NCBI GenBank assembly: GCA_964462985.1 | Contig: CAYXAA010000017.1 | Coordinates: 1 to 64,000, forward strand | From: CAYXAA01 sp964462985 | Lineage (GTDB): Bacteria; Pseudomonadota; Alphaproteobacteria; Rhizobiales; Stappiaceae | Length of the DNA stretch: 64,000 bases | Direction: 5' to 3' | In this document: piece by piece, positions 8,029 to 16,681 of the stretch | How the letters are laid out: each line of letters opens with the position of its first letter | How positions within the stretch are numbered: position 1 is the first letter of the stretch | The notes under the pieces: model-generated | What the model was told of the DNA's origin: nothing | What the model saw: the letters and a program-made list of their open reading frames with translations, nothing else | The model's database searches: none | Made by a program: the position numbers and the translations under genes

Positions 8029-9597
8029 TCAATGCGGGACGCCAGTCCTGTGCAGCCGCGCCGCTATCCATTCGTCCAGCGCTGCGGCGTCCTCAGGACC
8101 GAGCCTCAAGCCGAGCTTCGAGCGGCGCCACAGGACATCGTCGGCACAGCGGGCGAATTCCTGGTCGATGAGATAGCTGACCTCGCGCGCACTGAGGCCG
8201 GCGCCGAAGTCCTTCCCCAGGTCTTCCGGACAGGTGACCCCGTCGAGGATGAGTTTCGCCCGGGTGCCGTAGGCCTCGGCAAGCCGTTTGAGGAGGGCTT
8301 TGTCGAGTGTCGGGTGCGCGGAGGCAAGTTCCGCCTTGAGCGCCTTAAGTCCGGTGGCCGGAAAGTCCCCGCCGGGCAGCGGGGCGATCCTGGTCCAGGC
8401 CGCGCCGCGCCGTCCCAGTTCGGCTTCGATCCGTTCCAGGACGGATTCGGCAAGACGTCGATAGGTGGTGATCTTGCCGCCGAACACGGAGATCAGCGGC
8501 GCTTCGGGGGTGCTGCCGTTCTTCGCTCCCTGCCCCCCCATTGTCACAAGCACGTAGTCACGCGTGGCCTCCTGCGCCTTCGAGGCGCCATCGTCGTAGA
8601 GCGGCCTCACGCCGGAATAAGTCCACACGATGTCCGTGCGGCGCGGTGGCCGATCAAAGTAGTCGGCGGCGGCCGCGATCAAATAGTCTGTTTCTTCCTC
8701 CGAAATTTCGGCCTTGCCCGGATCGCCAGTAAAATCGCGGTCGGTGGTGCCGATCAGCGTGAAATCCTTCTCGTAGGGGATCGCGAAAATGATGCGACCG
8801 TCGGCATTCTGAAAGATGTAGGCGCGGTCGTGATCGAACAGCTTTTGGACGACGAGATGGCTACCCTGGACGAGCCGGACGTTACGGGCATCGTTTTGGC
8901 CGAGGGCATCGGCGAACACATGGTCCACCCAGGGGCCAGCGGCATTGACCAAGACGCGGGCACGGACCTCCCGATCCGACCCGGTCGACGTGTCCTGCAG
9001 AACCACCCTCCAGAGCGGCGTGCCGTCGGAGGCCGCGTCCCGGCGCGCAGCAATGACACGGGTACGAGTCAGGATCTCGGCGCCGCGATCGGCGGCATCG
9101 CGGGCATTGAGCGCGACCAGCCGGGCGTCATCCACCGCGCAGTCCGAGTATTCGAACGCCGTCGAATAGCCTGATTTCAGCGGCTGCCCCGCCGGATCGT
9201 GTCGCAGATCAAGCGTCCGGGTTGGCGGCAACAGTCGGCGGCCGCCCAGGTGATCATAGAAGAATAGGCCGAGGCGAAGCAGCCAGCGTGGCCGCAGGCC
9301 CCGATGGTGGGGGAGAATGAAACGCAGCGGCCGAATGATATGCGGCGCGTTGGCCCAAAGCACCTCGCGCTCGGTCAGGGCCTCGCGCACCAACCGGAAC
9401 TCGTAATATTCGAGATAGCGCAGACCGCCGTGCACCAGCTTTGTCGACCAGGAGGACGTGCCGGATGCAAGGTCGTTCATCTCAGCCAGGAGAACCGAAA
9501 AGCCGCGACCGGCGGCGTCGCGAGCGATACCGCAGCCGTTGATCCCGCCGCCGATGACCAGCAGGTCGCGGATCGGGTCTGTGCCTGTGCCGGTCAC
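8029..9597 (-). CDS. glpD: Glycerol-3-phosphate dehydrogenase, aerobic
   Basis: GlpD is a membrane-associated FAD enzyme that oxidises sn-glycerol 3-phosphate to dihydroxyacetone phosphate and passes electrons to quinone. The 522-residue product has the dinucleotide motif LLVIGGGINGCGIARDAAGR near residue 13, then SSWSTKLVHGGLRYLEYYEF. LVNAAGPWVD, FTLIGTTDRDF and GGKITTYRRLAESVL complete the FAD and substrate parts. Translation starts at a GTG whose last bases overlap the glpR stop (GTGA), so glpR and glpD form one operon, divergent from the glycerol transporter genes. Confidence 0.95.
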   Translation of the reverse strand: MTGTGTDPIRDLLVIGGGINGCGIARDAAGRGFSVLLAEMNDLASGTSSWSTKLVHGGLRYLEYYEFRLVREALTEREVLWANAPHIIRPLRFILPHHRGLRPRWLLRLGLFFYDHLGGRRLLPPTRTLDLRHDPAGQPLKSGYSTAFEYSDCAVDDARLVALNARDAADRGAEILTRTRVIAARRDAASDGTPLWRVVLQDTSTGSDREVRARVLVNAAGPWVDHVFADALGQNDARNVRLVQGSHLVVQKLFDHDRAYIFQNADGRIIFAIPYEKDFTLIGTTDRDFTGDPGKAEISEEETDYLIAAAADYFDRPPRRTDIVWTYSGVRPLYDDGASKAQEATRDYVLVTMGGQGAKNGSTPEAPLISVFGGKITTYRRLAESVLERIEAELGRRGAAWTRIAPLPGGDFPATGLKALKAELASAHPTLDKALLKRLAEAYGTRAKLILDGVTCPEDLGKDFGAGLSAREVSYLIDQEFARCADDVLWRRSKLGLRLGPEDAAALDEWIAARLHRTGVPH

Positions 9598-10379
9598 ACT
9601 GGCACCTCGGTTTGAGGTTGCGCAATCACCAACTCGACACCGTTCTCGGCGCAGAGCGAGACCACCGGATCGGGTGGAGCGCGGTCGGTGACGAAGATAT
9701 CGATTTCGGACAGATGGGCGATCCGCACCGGAGCATTGCGCTCGAACTTCATGCCGTCGGCGACCAGAATGGTGCGGCGAGCGTGGGCGAGGATTTCGCG
9801 TGCAACCCGCACTTCCCGGAAGTCGTAATCGTAGATCGAGCCGTCTTCGTCGATTGCCGAGGCGCCGATCACGGCGTGGTCGACCTTGAACTGACGAATG
9901 AAGTCGACGGTAGCCTCGCCGACGATGCCGCCGTCCGCATGCCGCACCAGCCCACCGGCGATGATGACCTCGACTGCCGGCGCCTCGCGTAGGATGTTGG
10001 CGACGTTGATGTTGTTGGTAATGACCATGATGCCGTCGTGACGGCGCAACGCCAGGGCAACCTGCTCGGTGGTGGTGCCGATGTTGAGCATGATCGAGCT
10101 GTTGTTGGGTAGGAGACGAGCCGTGGTCTCGCCGATCCGACGCTTCTCGTCGGCCGCAAACTGACGGCGCGCCTCATAGGCGTAGTTCGCCACGCCCGAG
10201 GGGAAGACGGCCCCGCCGTGAACCCGCTGCAGCAGGCCATGCTCGCATAGGTCGTTGAGGTCCTTGCGGATCGTCTGCGGCGTAACGTCGAATACGCCGG
10301 CGAGCTGCTCGACTTCGACGCGACCGTTGCGACGGGCGAGATCGAGAATGTCCGCCTGTCGTGGCGAGACCGGCTCCAT
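9594..10379 (-). CDS. glpR: DeoR-family transcriptional repressor of glycerol use
   Basis: The 261-residue regulator has an N-terminal DeoR winged helix (about residues 5-58: SPRQADILDLARRNGRVEVE, FDVTPQTIRKDLNDLCEHGL). The C-terminal sugar-phosphate sensing domain has NNSSIMLNIGTTTEQVALAL and IVGEATVDFIRQFKVDHAVI; the usual ligand of such GlpR proteins is glycerol 3-phosphate. The start at 10379 gives the normal family N-terminus and has GGGA 6-8 bases upstream; an upstream ATG would add 29 unrelated residues. It precedes and overlaps glpD, and is divergent from glpV, the arrangement expected for a local repressor of both units. Confidence 0.92.
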   Translation of the reverse strand: MEPVSPRQADILDLARRNGRVEVEQLAGVFDVTPQTIRKDLNDLCEHGLLQRVHGGAVFPSGVANYAYEARRQFAADEKRRIGETTARLLPNNSSIMLNIGTTTEQVALALRRHDGIMVITNNINVANILREAPAVEVIIAGGLVRHADGGIVGEATVDFIRQFKVDHAVIGASAIDEDGSIYDYDFREVRVAREILAHARRTILVADGMKFERNAPVRIAHLSEIDIFVTDRAPPDPVVSLCAENGVELVIAQPQTEVPV

Positions 10380-10391
10380 TCGTATCCCTTT

Positions 10392-10403
10392 CGAATTAAT
10401 TCG
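10392..10403. promoter_or_regulatory. Palindrome CGAATTAATTCG, candidate GlpR operator (autoregulation)
   Basis: This perfect 12-bp palindrome lies 13-24 bases before the glpR ATG. E. coli GlpR half-sites contain TTCG, and TTCG/CGAA are the ends here. The palindrome is seen directly; GlpR binding is an inference. Confidence 0.4.
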
Positions 10404-10467
10404 CATATGACGGAAAAACGCAGATTTTGGCGTTATCGTGGTCAGATCGTCGCGGTATCGCAACACA

Positions 10468-10520
10468 AATTTTCGTATTGACGTTCATTTTCTTTCGCTT
10501 GATAGTCATTTTGCGGTTTC
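10468..10520 (+). promoter_or_regulatory. Candidate glpV promoter with TTTCG repeats
   Basis: TTGACG (10478-10483) and GATAGT (10501-10506) are separated by 17 bases, giving a reasonable sigma70 promoter about 30 bases before the glpV ATG at 10538. TTTCG occurs at 10471-10475 and 10493-10497, 22 bases apart, flanking the -35; a related CATTTTGCG follows at 10507. The repeats may be GlpR sites that block RNA polymerase. The intergenic region between glpR and glpV is 158 bases. Confidence 0.45.
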
Positions 10521-10537
10521 ACACGGGAGGAGAACCG

Positions 10538-12271
10538 ATGCGCGAAAATTTTCTGGCCGCTGTTGCGGCCTCGGCCCTGCTCGCCCTTTCCGGGCCGGTC
10601 TTCGCCGGTATGGAAGAGGCCGAGAGGTGGATCGAGAGCGAATTCCAGCCTTCCACGCTTTCGAAAGAAGAACAGCTGAAGGAGATGGAGTGGTTCATCA
10701 AGGCCGCCGAACCGTTCCAGGGCATGGAGATCAACGTGCTGTCGGAGACGATCCCGACGCACGAATATGAAGCCAGGACACTGGCGAAGGCATTCGAGGA
10801 GATCACCGGCATCAAGGTCAACCACCAGCTGCTCGGCGAGGGTGAGGTGGTGCAGGCAGTTCAAACGCAGATGCAGACGAACCGCAACCTTTATGATGCC
10901 TATATCAACGACAGCGACCTGATCGGCACACATTCGCGCTTGCAGCTTGCAGTCAACTTGTCCGATTGGATGGCCGGTGAGGGCAAGGACGTTACCAACC
11001 CGATGCTCGACATCGACGACTTCATCGGCAAGTCGTTCACCACCGGTCCCGACGGCAAGCTGTACCAGTTGCCCGACCAGCAATTCGCCAATCTCTACTG
11101 GTTTCGGAAGGATTGGTTCGACCGGCCGGACCTGAAGGAGCGGTTCAAGGCCAAATACGGCTATGACCTCGGCGTTCCGGTCAACTGGTCGGCCTATGAG
11201 GATATTGCAGACTTCTTCACCAACGACGTGAAGGAGATCGATGGGGTCCGCGTCTACGGTCACATGGACTACGGCAAGCGCGCGCCGGACCTCGGCTGGC
11301 GCATGACCGATGCCTGGCTGTCGATGGCTGGCGCAGGCTCCAAGGGCCTGCCGAACGGCCGCCCGATCGACGAGTGGGGCATCCGAATGGAGGAGGGCTC
11401 CTGCAACCCGGCAGGTGCGTCAGTCTCCCGCGGCGGGGAGACCAATGGTCCCGCGTCTGTCTATGCCATCGCCAAGTGGGATGAGTGGCTGCGCAAGTAT
11501 GCGCCTCCGGGTGCTGCCGACTACGACTTCTATCAGTCGCTTCCAGCGCTTTCGCAGGGCAACGTCGCCCAGCAGATCTTTTGGTACACCGCCTTTACCG
11601 CTTCGATGGTGGCACCCAGGAGTGAAGGCAACAACACGGTGGACGAAGAGGGTAAGCCGCTTTGGCGCATGGCGCCGTCGCCGCACGGTCCCTATTGGGA
11701 AGAGGGCCAGAAGCTCGGCTATCAGGACGCCGGCTCCTGGACGATCCTGAAATCGACGCCGACCGATCGTGCCAAGGCGGCTTGGCTTTACGCCCAATTC
11801 GTCGTGTCAAAGACCGTCGACGTCAAGAAGAGCCACGTTGGCCTGACCTTCATCCGGGACTCCACGGTCAATCACGAGAGCTTCACCGAGCGCGCCTCGA
11901 GCCTCGGCGGTCTGGTGGAATTCTACCGCTCCCCGGATCGTGTCCTGTGGTCGCCGACCGGCATCAACGTTCCGGACTATCCAAAGCTCGCCCAGATCTG
12001 GTGGCAGCAAATCGGTGACGTGAACTCCGGTGCGTTCACGCCACAGGAAGCCATGGACCGGCTCGCAGAGGAAATGGACACCACCATGGCGCGCATGCAG
12101 CGTGCGGACGAGGCCAACAACACCTACGGCGGCTGCGGACCTCGTCTCAATGAGGAGAAGGATCCATCGGAGTGGATCGGCAAGGGTGGTGCCAAGGCCA
12201 AGCTTGAGAACGAGAAGCCGCAGGGCGAAACCATTGCCTATGAGGAACTGATCAAGCGCTGGACGCAGTGA
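10538..12271 (+). CDS. glpV: Glycerol ABC transporter, periplasmic substrate-binding protein
   Basis: This large (577-residue) family-1 type solute-binding protein has a Sec signal peptide of about 23 residues ending GPVFA. It matches the GlpV component of the rhizobial glycerol transporter: long, acidic and first or last in a cluster with two ATPases, two permeases and a DUF2160 protein. The start at 10538 places the signal peptide correctly and has a GGGAGGAG ribosome site; the open frame continues upstream but is not needed. Distinctive segments are KLYQLPDQQFANLYWFRKDW and HGPYWEEGQKLGYQDAGSW. Downstream it is separated from glpS by 153 bases holding a strong hairpin. Confidence 0.9.
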   Translation: MRENFLAAVAASALLALSGPVFAGMEEAERWIESEFQPSTLSKEEQLKEMEWFIKAAEPFQGMEINVLSETIPTHEYEARTLAKAFEEITGIKVNHQLLGEGEVVQAVQTQMQTNRNLYDAYINDSDLIGTHSRLQLAVNLSDWMAGEGKDVTNPMLDIDDFIGKSFTTGPDGKLYQLPDQQFANLYWFRKDWFDRPDLKERFKAKYGYDLGVPVNWSAYEDIADFFTNDVKEIDGVRVYGHMDYGKRAPDLGWRMTDAWLSMAGAGSKGLPNGRPIDEWGIRMEEGSCNPAGASVSRGGETNGPASVYAIAKWDEWLRKYAPPGAADYDFYQSLPALSQGNVAQQIFWYTAFTASMVAPRSEGNNTVDEEGKPLWRMAPSPHGPYWEEGQKLGYQDAGSWTILKSTPTDRAKAAWLYAQFVVSKTVDVKKSHVGLTFIRDSTVNHESFTERASSLGGLVEFYRSPDRVLWSPTGINVPDYPKLAQIWWQQIGDVNSGAFTPQEAMDRLAEEMDTTMARMQRADEANNTYGGCGPRLNEEKDPSEWIGKGGAKAKLENEKPQGETIAYEELIKRWTQ

Positions 12272-12289
12272 TCTCCTCAAGCCAAAATC

Positions 12290-12313
12290 GGAGGTCGCCA
12301 CGTGGCGGCCTCC
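12290..12313 (+). repeat. Intercistronic hairpin between glpV and glpS
   Basis: GGAGGTCGCCAC followed directly by GTGGCGGCCTCC is a 12-bp inverted repeat with a single G-T wobble and no T-run after it. It starts 18 bases after the glpV stop. Such hairpins after the binding-protein gene of ABC operons often stabilise the upstream mRNA and raise the dose of binding protein over membrane parts. That role is inferred. Confidence 0.55.
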
Positions 12314-12424
12314 GCACCGCGCTGCGCACTCCTGCCCTTGCCGGTCGTCTGTCGATGTGCCGGCGCAGGCCGACGGCCCCTCCGTTCCTAGCAGGTGCTC
12401 GCCGGGGCCGCCCCTGGAGAAGCC

Positions 12425-13492
12425 ATGTCCCTCGAACTGAAAAACGTGTCGCTCCGGTTCGGTGCGGAGACGCATATCCATCCGACCGACCTCGCGCTGA
12501 ACTCCGGCACCTTCAACATCCTGCTCGGTACAACACTTGCCGGCAAGACGTCGCTGATGAAGCTGATGGCCGGGCTCGAGCGTCCGACCAGCGGCGAGGT
12601 CTGGTTCGGCGGAGCCGATGTAACCGGCGTGTCGGTGCGACGCCGCAATGTCTCTATGGTCTATCAGCAGTTCATCAACTACCCGAACCTGACCGTCGCC
12701 GAGAACATCGCGTCGCCTCTGCGCGTTGCCCGCATGTCCGAACGGGAAATCAAGGCCCGTGTCGAGCGGCTCGCCGAACTCCTCAGGCTGACGCCGATGC
12801 TCGGTCGTTTACCTGGCGAGCTTTCCGGCGGTCAGCAGCAGCGCACGGCACTCGCCCGCGCCCTCGCCAAGGATGCCGATCTGGTGCTGCTCGACGAGCC
12901 CCTCGCCAATCTCGATTTCAAGCTGCGCGAGGAGCTTCGTGACGAGCTGCCGCGCCTGTTCGCCGGCCGCGACTGCATCGTGGTCTACGCCACGACCGAG
13001 CCGGTCGAGGCGCTGCTGTTCGGCGGCAACACGGCGACGCTGCACGAGGGACGGATAACGCAATTCGGGCCGACGCGCACCATCTACCGCGAACCGGCGG
13101 ACCTTCTCAGTGCCGAGGTGTTCTCCGATCCGCCAATCAACGTCGCTGACGTCCAGAAGGTTGGAGACACGTTTCGGTTTGGTGCCGATGTCGTCTGGCC
13201 CGCGACAGATCGGTTTACCGGCCTCGCCGATGGCCCCTATCGCCTCGGTATTCGCCCCCATCACGTGGCGCCGAAACCGGCCGGTGAGGCGCCGGTCGCC
13301 GTGAATGGGCGCGTGCTTGTTGCCGAACTAAGCGGCTCAGAGAGCATCATTCATTTGTCCGTGCACGGGACGACCTGGGTGTCGCAATCCCACGGCATCC
13401 ATCCCTTCGAGGTCGGCGCGCAGGCCCGCCTCTATGCCGATATGGCGAAGGCTATCGTGTTTGACCGCGAAGGCCGGCGGATCTCGGCCTGA
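12425..13492 (+). CDS. glpS: Glycerol ABC transporter ATP-binding protein GlpS
   Basis: This 355-residue ATPase belongs to the MalK-like family, with nucleotide domain about 1-235 and a C-terminal regulatory OB-type region. The signature ELSGGQQQR (about 132-140) and Walker B LVLLDEP (about 153-159) are canonical. The Walker A is altered to GTTLAGKTS (about 35-43), and the H-loop histidine is replaced by Thr (VYATTEP, about 188-193). It is therefore the half-degenerate partner of GlpT. The start at 12425 is preferred over 12395 because it begins at the first strand of the fold (MSLELKNVSLRF). Confidence 0.9.
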   Translation: MSLELKNVSLRFGAETHIHPTDLALNSGTFNILLGTTLAGKTSLMKLMAGLERPTSGEVWFGGADVTGVSVRRRNVSMVYQQFINYPNLTVAENIASPLRVARMSEREIKARVERLAELLRLTPMLGRLPGELSGGQQQRTALARALAKDADLVLLDEPLANLDFKLREELRDELPRLFAGRDCIVVYATTEPVEALLFGGNTATLHEGRITQFGPTRTIYREPADLLSAEVFSDPPINVADVQKVGDTFRFGADVVWPATDRFTGLADGPYRLGIRPHHVAPKPAGEAPVAVNGRVLVAELSGSESIIHLSVHGTTWVSQSHGIHPFEVGAQARLYADMAKAIVFDREGRRISA

Positions 13493-13547
13493 TCTGTGCC
13501 GCGACCAAGACCATAACGACGCACCGGCGACGAGGAACATCGAAGCA

Positions 13548-14615
13548 ATGGCGAGAATTACGCTCGATAACCTGCGCCATTCCTATCTTCGGGCGCCGGC
13601 TGCGGACGCCGACTGGGCTCTCAAGCGCCTTGACCTGGAATGGAGCGACGGCGGTGCTTATGCCCTGCTTGGTCCGTCGGGTTGCGGCAAGACCACGCTG
13701 CTCAGCATCATCTCGGGCCTGCTCACGCCCACCGAGGGCAAGGTGCTGTTCGACGGCCGCGACGTCACGGCGCTGCCGCCGGATCGGCGCCATATCGCAC
13801 AGGTGTTCCAGTTTCCGGTCGTTTACGACACGATGAGCGTCTACGACAATCTCGCGTTCCCGCTGCGCAATCGTCACGTCGACGCCAGGACGGTCGATGC
13901 GCGCGTCCGCGAGATCGCAGACATGCTCGACCTCATGCCGATGCTGAAACGTCGCGCCGCCGGGCTGACGGCGGACGGCAAGCAAAAGATCTCGCTCGGC
14001 CGGGGACTGGTGCGCTCCGACGTCAACGCCATCATGTTCGACGAGCCGCTAACGGTGATCGATCCGCATTTGAAATGGCAGCTCCGCTCCAAGCTCAAGG
14101 AACTGCACCAGCGCGTCCGCATCACCATGATCTACGTTACTCACGACCAGACGGAGGCGCTCACCTTCGCCGATCAGGTCGTGGTGATGAACCAGGGCGA
14201 GGTGGTGCAGGTCGGTACGCCGGTCGAGCTGTTCGAAAGGCCCCAACACACCTTCGTCGGCCATTTTATCGGCTCGCCCGGCATGAACGTGCTGCCCTGC
14301 GCCGCTGACGGCGGCCGCGCGACCTTCGACGGCACACCGGTGGCCACGGCGACGCCGGCAGATCTCGGCGCGCTGTCAGGTCGGCTCGAGTTCGGCATCC
14401 GCCCGGAGTTCGTCCGGTTTGCGCAGACGGGCATCCCCGTCACTGTGACCAAAGTCAGCGATGCCGGTCGATTCCAGGTGGTGGAAACGCGCGCGGGGAG
14501 CAACGTAATTCGGCTGCTCGTGCCGGAAGGCGCGGCTATCCCGTCGGAGAGCGCCCATCTCGCGTTCGATCCGGCGCACACGCACGTCTATCGCGATGGC
14601 TGGATCGTTGGCTGA
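13548..14615 (+). CDS. glpT: Glycerol ABC transporter ATP-binding protein GlpT
   Basis: This second 355-residue MalK-like ATPase has canonical Walker A GPSGCGKTT (about 42-50), Walker B IMFDEPL and H-loop histidine in IYVTHDQTEAL (about His199). Its signature is degenerate: LTADGKQK replaces LSGGQQQR (about 140-147). With GlpS it should form a heterodimer with one consensus and one non-consensus ATP site. The C-terminal half holds the TOBE-like region (GSPGMNVLPC, FGIRPEFVRF). The start at 13548 (MARITLDNLRHSY) lies 55 bases after the glpS stop; an upstream in-frame ATG overlaps glpS and is not needed. Confidence 0.9.
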   Translation: MARITLDNLRHSYLRAPAADADWALKRLDLEWSDGGAYALLGPSGCGKTTLLSIISGLLTPTEGKVLFDGRDVTALPPDRRHIAQVFQFPVVYDTMSVYDNLAFPLRNRHVDARTVDARVREIADMLDLMPMLKRRAAGLTADGKQKISLGRGLVRSDVNAIMFDEPLTVIDPHLKWQLRSKLKELHQRVRITMIYVTHDQTEALTFADQVVVMNQGEVVQVGTPVELFERPQHTFVGHFIGSPGMNVLPCAADGGRATFDGTPVATATPADLGALSGRLEFGIRPEFVRFAQTGIPVTVTKVSDAGRFQVVETRAGSNVIRLLVPEGAAIPSESAHLAFDPAHTHVYRDGWIVG

Positions 14616-14629
14616 CGAGGGAGGCACGC

Positions 14630-15493
14630 ATGAACAAGACGCACGATCAGAGAGCCTGGTTCTTCGTCCTGCCCGTGGTGGCTTTGGTCGCCTTCAATGC
14701 CATCATTCCGCTGATGACCGTGGTGAACTACTCCGTCCAGGAGACCTTCGGGGACAACACCTTCTTCTGGGCGGGGGTTATCTGGTTCGAGGAGGTGCTT
14801 CATTCCTCCCGGTTCCACGCGGCGCTTGGGCGCCAGCTGATCTTCACCTTCTCGATCCTGGCGATCCAGATTCCACTCGGGGTGGCGATCGCGCTCACCA
14901 TGCCGCGCAAGGGACCTTGGGTTTCGGTCTGCCTCGTCCTGATGGCGCTGCCGCTCCTCATTCCGTGGAATGTCGTCGGCGCGATGTGGAACATCTTCGC
15001 CCTGCCCGACATCGGCCTGCTTGGCCGCGGCCTCAACGCGCTCGGCTTCGACTACAACTTTACCCGTCACCCCGGCGACGCCTGGTTTACGTTGATCCTG
15101 ATGGACGTCTGGCACTGGACTTCGCTGGTTGTGCTGCTCGCCTACGCCGGGCTGGTGTCGATCCCCGACGCCTATTATCAGGCGGCCAAGATCGACGGTG
15201 CCCGCCCCTTCGCGATCTTCCGCTTCATCCAACTGCCAAAGCTGAAGCGGGTTCTGACCATCGCCGTGCTGCTCCGGTTCATGGACTCGTTCATGATCTA
15301 CACCGAGCCCTTCGTGCTCACCGGCGGCGGGCCGGGAAATTCGACAACGCTGCTCTCGATCGACCTCGTCAAGATCGCGCTCGGCCAGTTCGACCTCGGA
15401 CCCGCCGCAGCGATGTCGCTGGTCTACTTCCTGATCATCCTGCTTTTGAGCTGGATCTTCTACACGCTGATGATGCGCAACGAGCAAGCGTGA
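14630..15493 (+). CDS. glpP: Glycerol ABC transporter permease GlpP
   Basis: This 287-residue inner-membrane permease of the MalF/UgpA type has about six hydrophobic segments, beginning FFVLPVVALVAFNAIIPLM. The cytoplasmic EAA loop, AAKIDGARPFAIFRFIQLP (about residues 184-202), contacts the ATPases. GGGPGNSTTLLSIDL is a familiar segment in this permease family. It follows glpT by 14 bases with a GAGGGAGG ribosome site and precedes glpQ by 10 bases. Confidence 0.93.
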   Translation: MNKTHDQRAWFFVLPVVALVAFNAIIPLMTVVNYSVQETFGDNTFFWAGVIWFEEVLHSSRFHAALGRQLIFTFSILAIQIPLGVAIALTMPRKGPWVSVCLVLMALPLLIPWNVVGAMWNIFALPDIGLLGRGLNALGFDYNFTRHPGDAWFTLILMDVWHWTSLVVLLAYAGLVSIPDAYYQAAKIDGARPFAIFRFIQLPKLKRVLTIAVLLRFMDSFMIYTEPFVLTGGGPGNSTTLLSIDLVKIALGQFDLGPAAAMSLVYFLIILLLSWIFYTLMMRNEQA

Positions 15494-15503
15494 GGGCCTG
15501 GAC

Positions 15504-16304
15504 ATGAAGCGACTGACGGCCTGCGTGCCCGTTCTCTACATCCTGTTTCTGATGCTGCCGATCTACTGGCTCCTGAACATGTCGTTCAAGACCACCAACG
15601 AGATCCTCGGCGCCTTTACGCTGTGGCCTGCGGAGTTCACGCTTGAAAACTATCGCAGGATCTTTAGCGACCCGACATGGTACATGGGTTACGTCAACTC
15701 CCTGATCTATGTGACCATTAACACCGTGCTGTCGGTTTCCGTCGCGCTGCCGGCGGCCTATGCCTTCTCGCGCTACCGGTTCCTCGGCGACAAGCATCTG
15801 TTCTTCTGGCTGCTCACCAATCGAATGGCGCCGCCGGCGGTGTTCGCCCTGCCGTTCTTCCAGCTCTATTCTGCCGTGGGGCTGTTCGACACGCCGATCG
15901 CCGTGGCGCTGGCGCACACGCTGTTCAACATCCCGCTGGCGGTGTGGATCCTCGAAGGCTTCATGTCCGGTGTGCCGAAGGAACTTGACGAAACCGCCTA
16001 CGTCGACGGCCATTCGTTCTGGTCGTTCTTCGTTAGGATCTTCGTGCCGACGATCGCCGCCGGCGTTGGTGTCGCCGCCTTTTTCTGCTTCATGTTCTCC
16101 TGGGTCGAGCTCCTGCTCGCCAAGACCTTGACCGCCGTTGCGGCCAAGCCGATCGCTGCGACCATGACCCGGACGGCATCGACGTCGGGTTACGAGCTCG
16201 GATTGCTTGCGGCTGCCGGAGCGCTCACCATCGTGCCCGGCGCTTTCGTCATCTATTTCGTACGCAACTACATTGCCAAGGGCTTCGCCCTCGGCCGCGT
16301 CTGA
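15504..16304 (+). CDS. glpQ: Glycerol ABC transporter permease GlpQ
   Basis: This is the second permease (266 residues, MalG/UgpE type) with about six membrane segments and the EAA loop DETAYVDGHSFWSFFVRI (about residues 160-177). It pairs with GlpP to form the translocation path. The name follows the rhizobial glycerol transporter and should not be confused with the glycerophosphodiester phosphodiesterase also called GlpQ. It is followed after 32 bases by the DUF2160 gene. Confidence 0.93.
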   Translation: MKRLTACVPVLYILFLMLPIYWLLNMSFKTTNEILGAFTLWPAEFTLENYRRIFSDPTWYMGYVNSLIYVTINTVLSVSVALPAAYAFSRYRFLGDKHLFFWLLTNRMAPPAVFALPFFQLYSAVGLFDTPIAVALAHTLFNIPLAVWILEGFMSGVPKELDETAYVDGHSFWSFFVRIFVPTIAAGVGVAAFFCFMFSWVELLLAKTLTAVAAKPIAATMTRTASTSGYELGLLAAAGALTIVPGAFVIYFVRNYIAKGFALGRV

Positions 16305-16336
16305 CGCAGCGGGCGCAGACAATCGGGAGTATTGCC

Positions 16337-16618
16337 ATGGGTTTGACCTGGATGGCCTGGACTTGGCAGACCGCAGCCTTCTTCCTGTTCGTCTTCACCG
16401 CGATCGCCGCCATGGGGATCTGGGAATATTACAGCCCCGGCGGCGGGCCACGCGATGGCATCCTCGGGCTTCACACCACGCGGGGAGATCGGCTGTTCAT
16501 CACCCTGCTCGGCAGCGCCTTCATCTTTCTCGCCTGGCTCGGCGTGATGGGCACGCCGCTCTGGGCGCCGCTCGGGATCTCGCTGGTGTATGGGATCCTG
16601 GTGTTTCGCTATGTGTGA
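16337..16618 (+). CDS. glpU: DUF2160 small membrane protein of the glycerol transporter operon
   Basis: The 93-residue product has two to three hydrophobic segments (about 8-26, 52-70, 73-92) and the DUF2160 pattern: MTWxxWTxxTA-like N-terminus, WEYYSPGGGPR, then RGDRLFITLLGSAFIFLAWL. In Rhizobium leguminosarum the matching gene, glpU, lies in the glycerol transport operon; its function is unknown. It is the last gene of the plus-strand unit and converges on the alcohol dehydrogenase gene. Confidence 0.88.
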   Translation: MGLTWMAWTWQTAAFFLFVFTAIAAMGIWEYYSPGGGPRDGILGLHTTRGDRLFITLLGSAFIFLAWLGVMGTPLWAPLGISLVYGILVFRYV

Positions 16619-16681
16619 CGCGGAATGGCGATCTTCTTGGAGGGTGCGTCCCGGTCCGAAGCATAAAACCGCTCTTTCTCC

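Noticed and set aside
14588..16322. Two long minus-strand frames opposite glpP and glpQ
   Set aside because: Same pattern of charged antisense translation; the plus-strand permeases have clear EAA loops and membrane segments.
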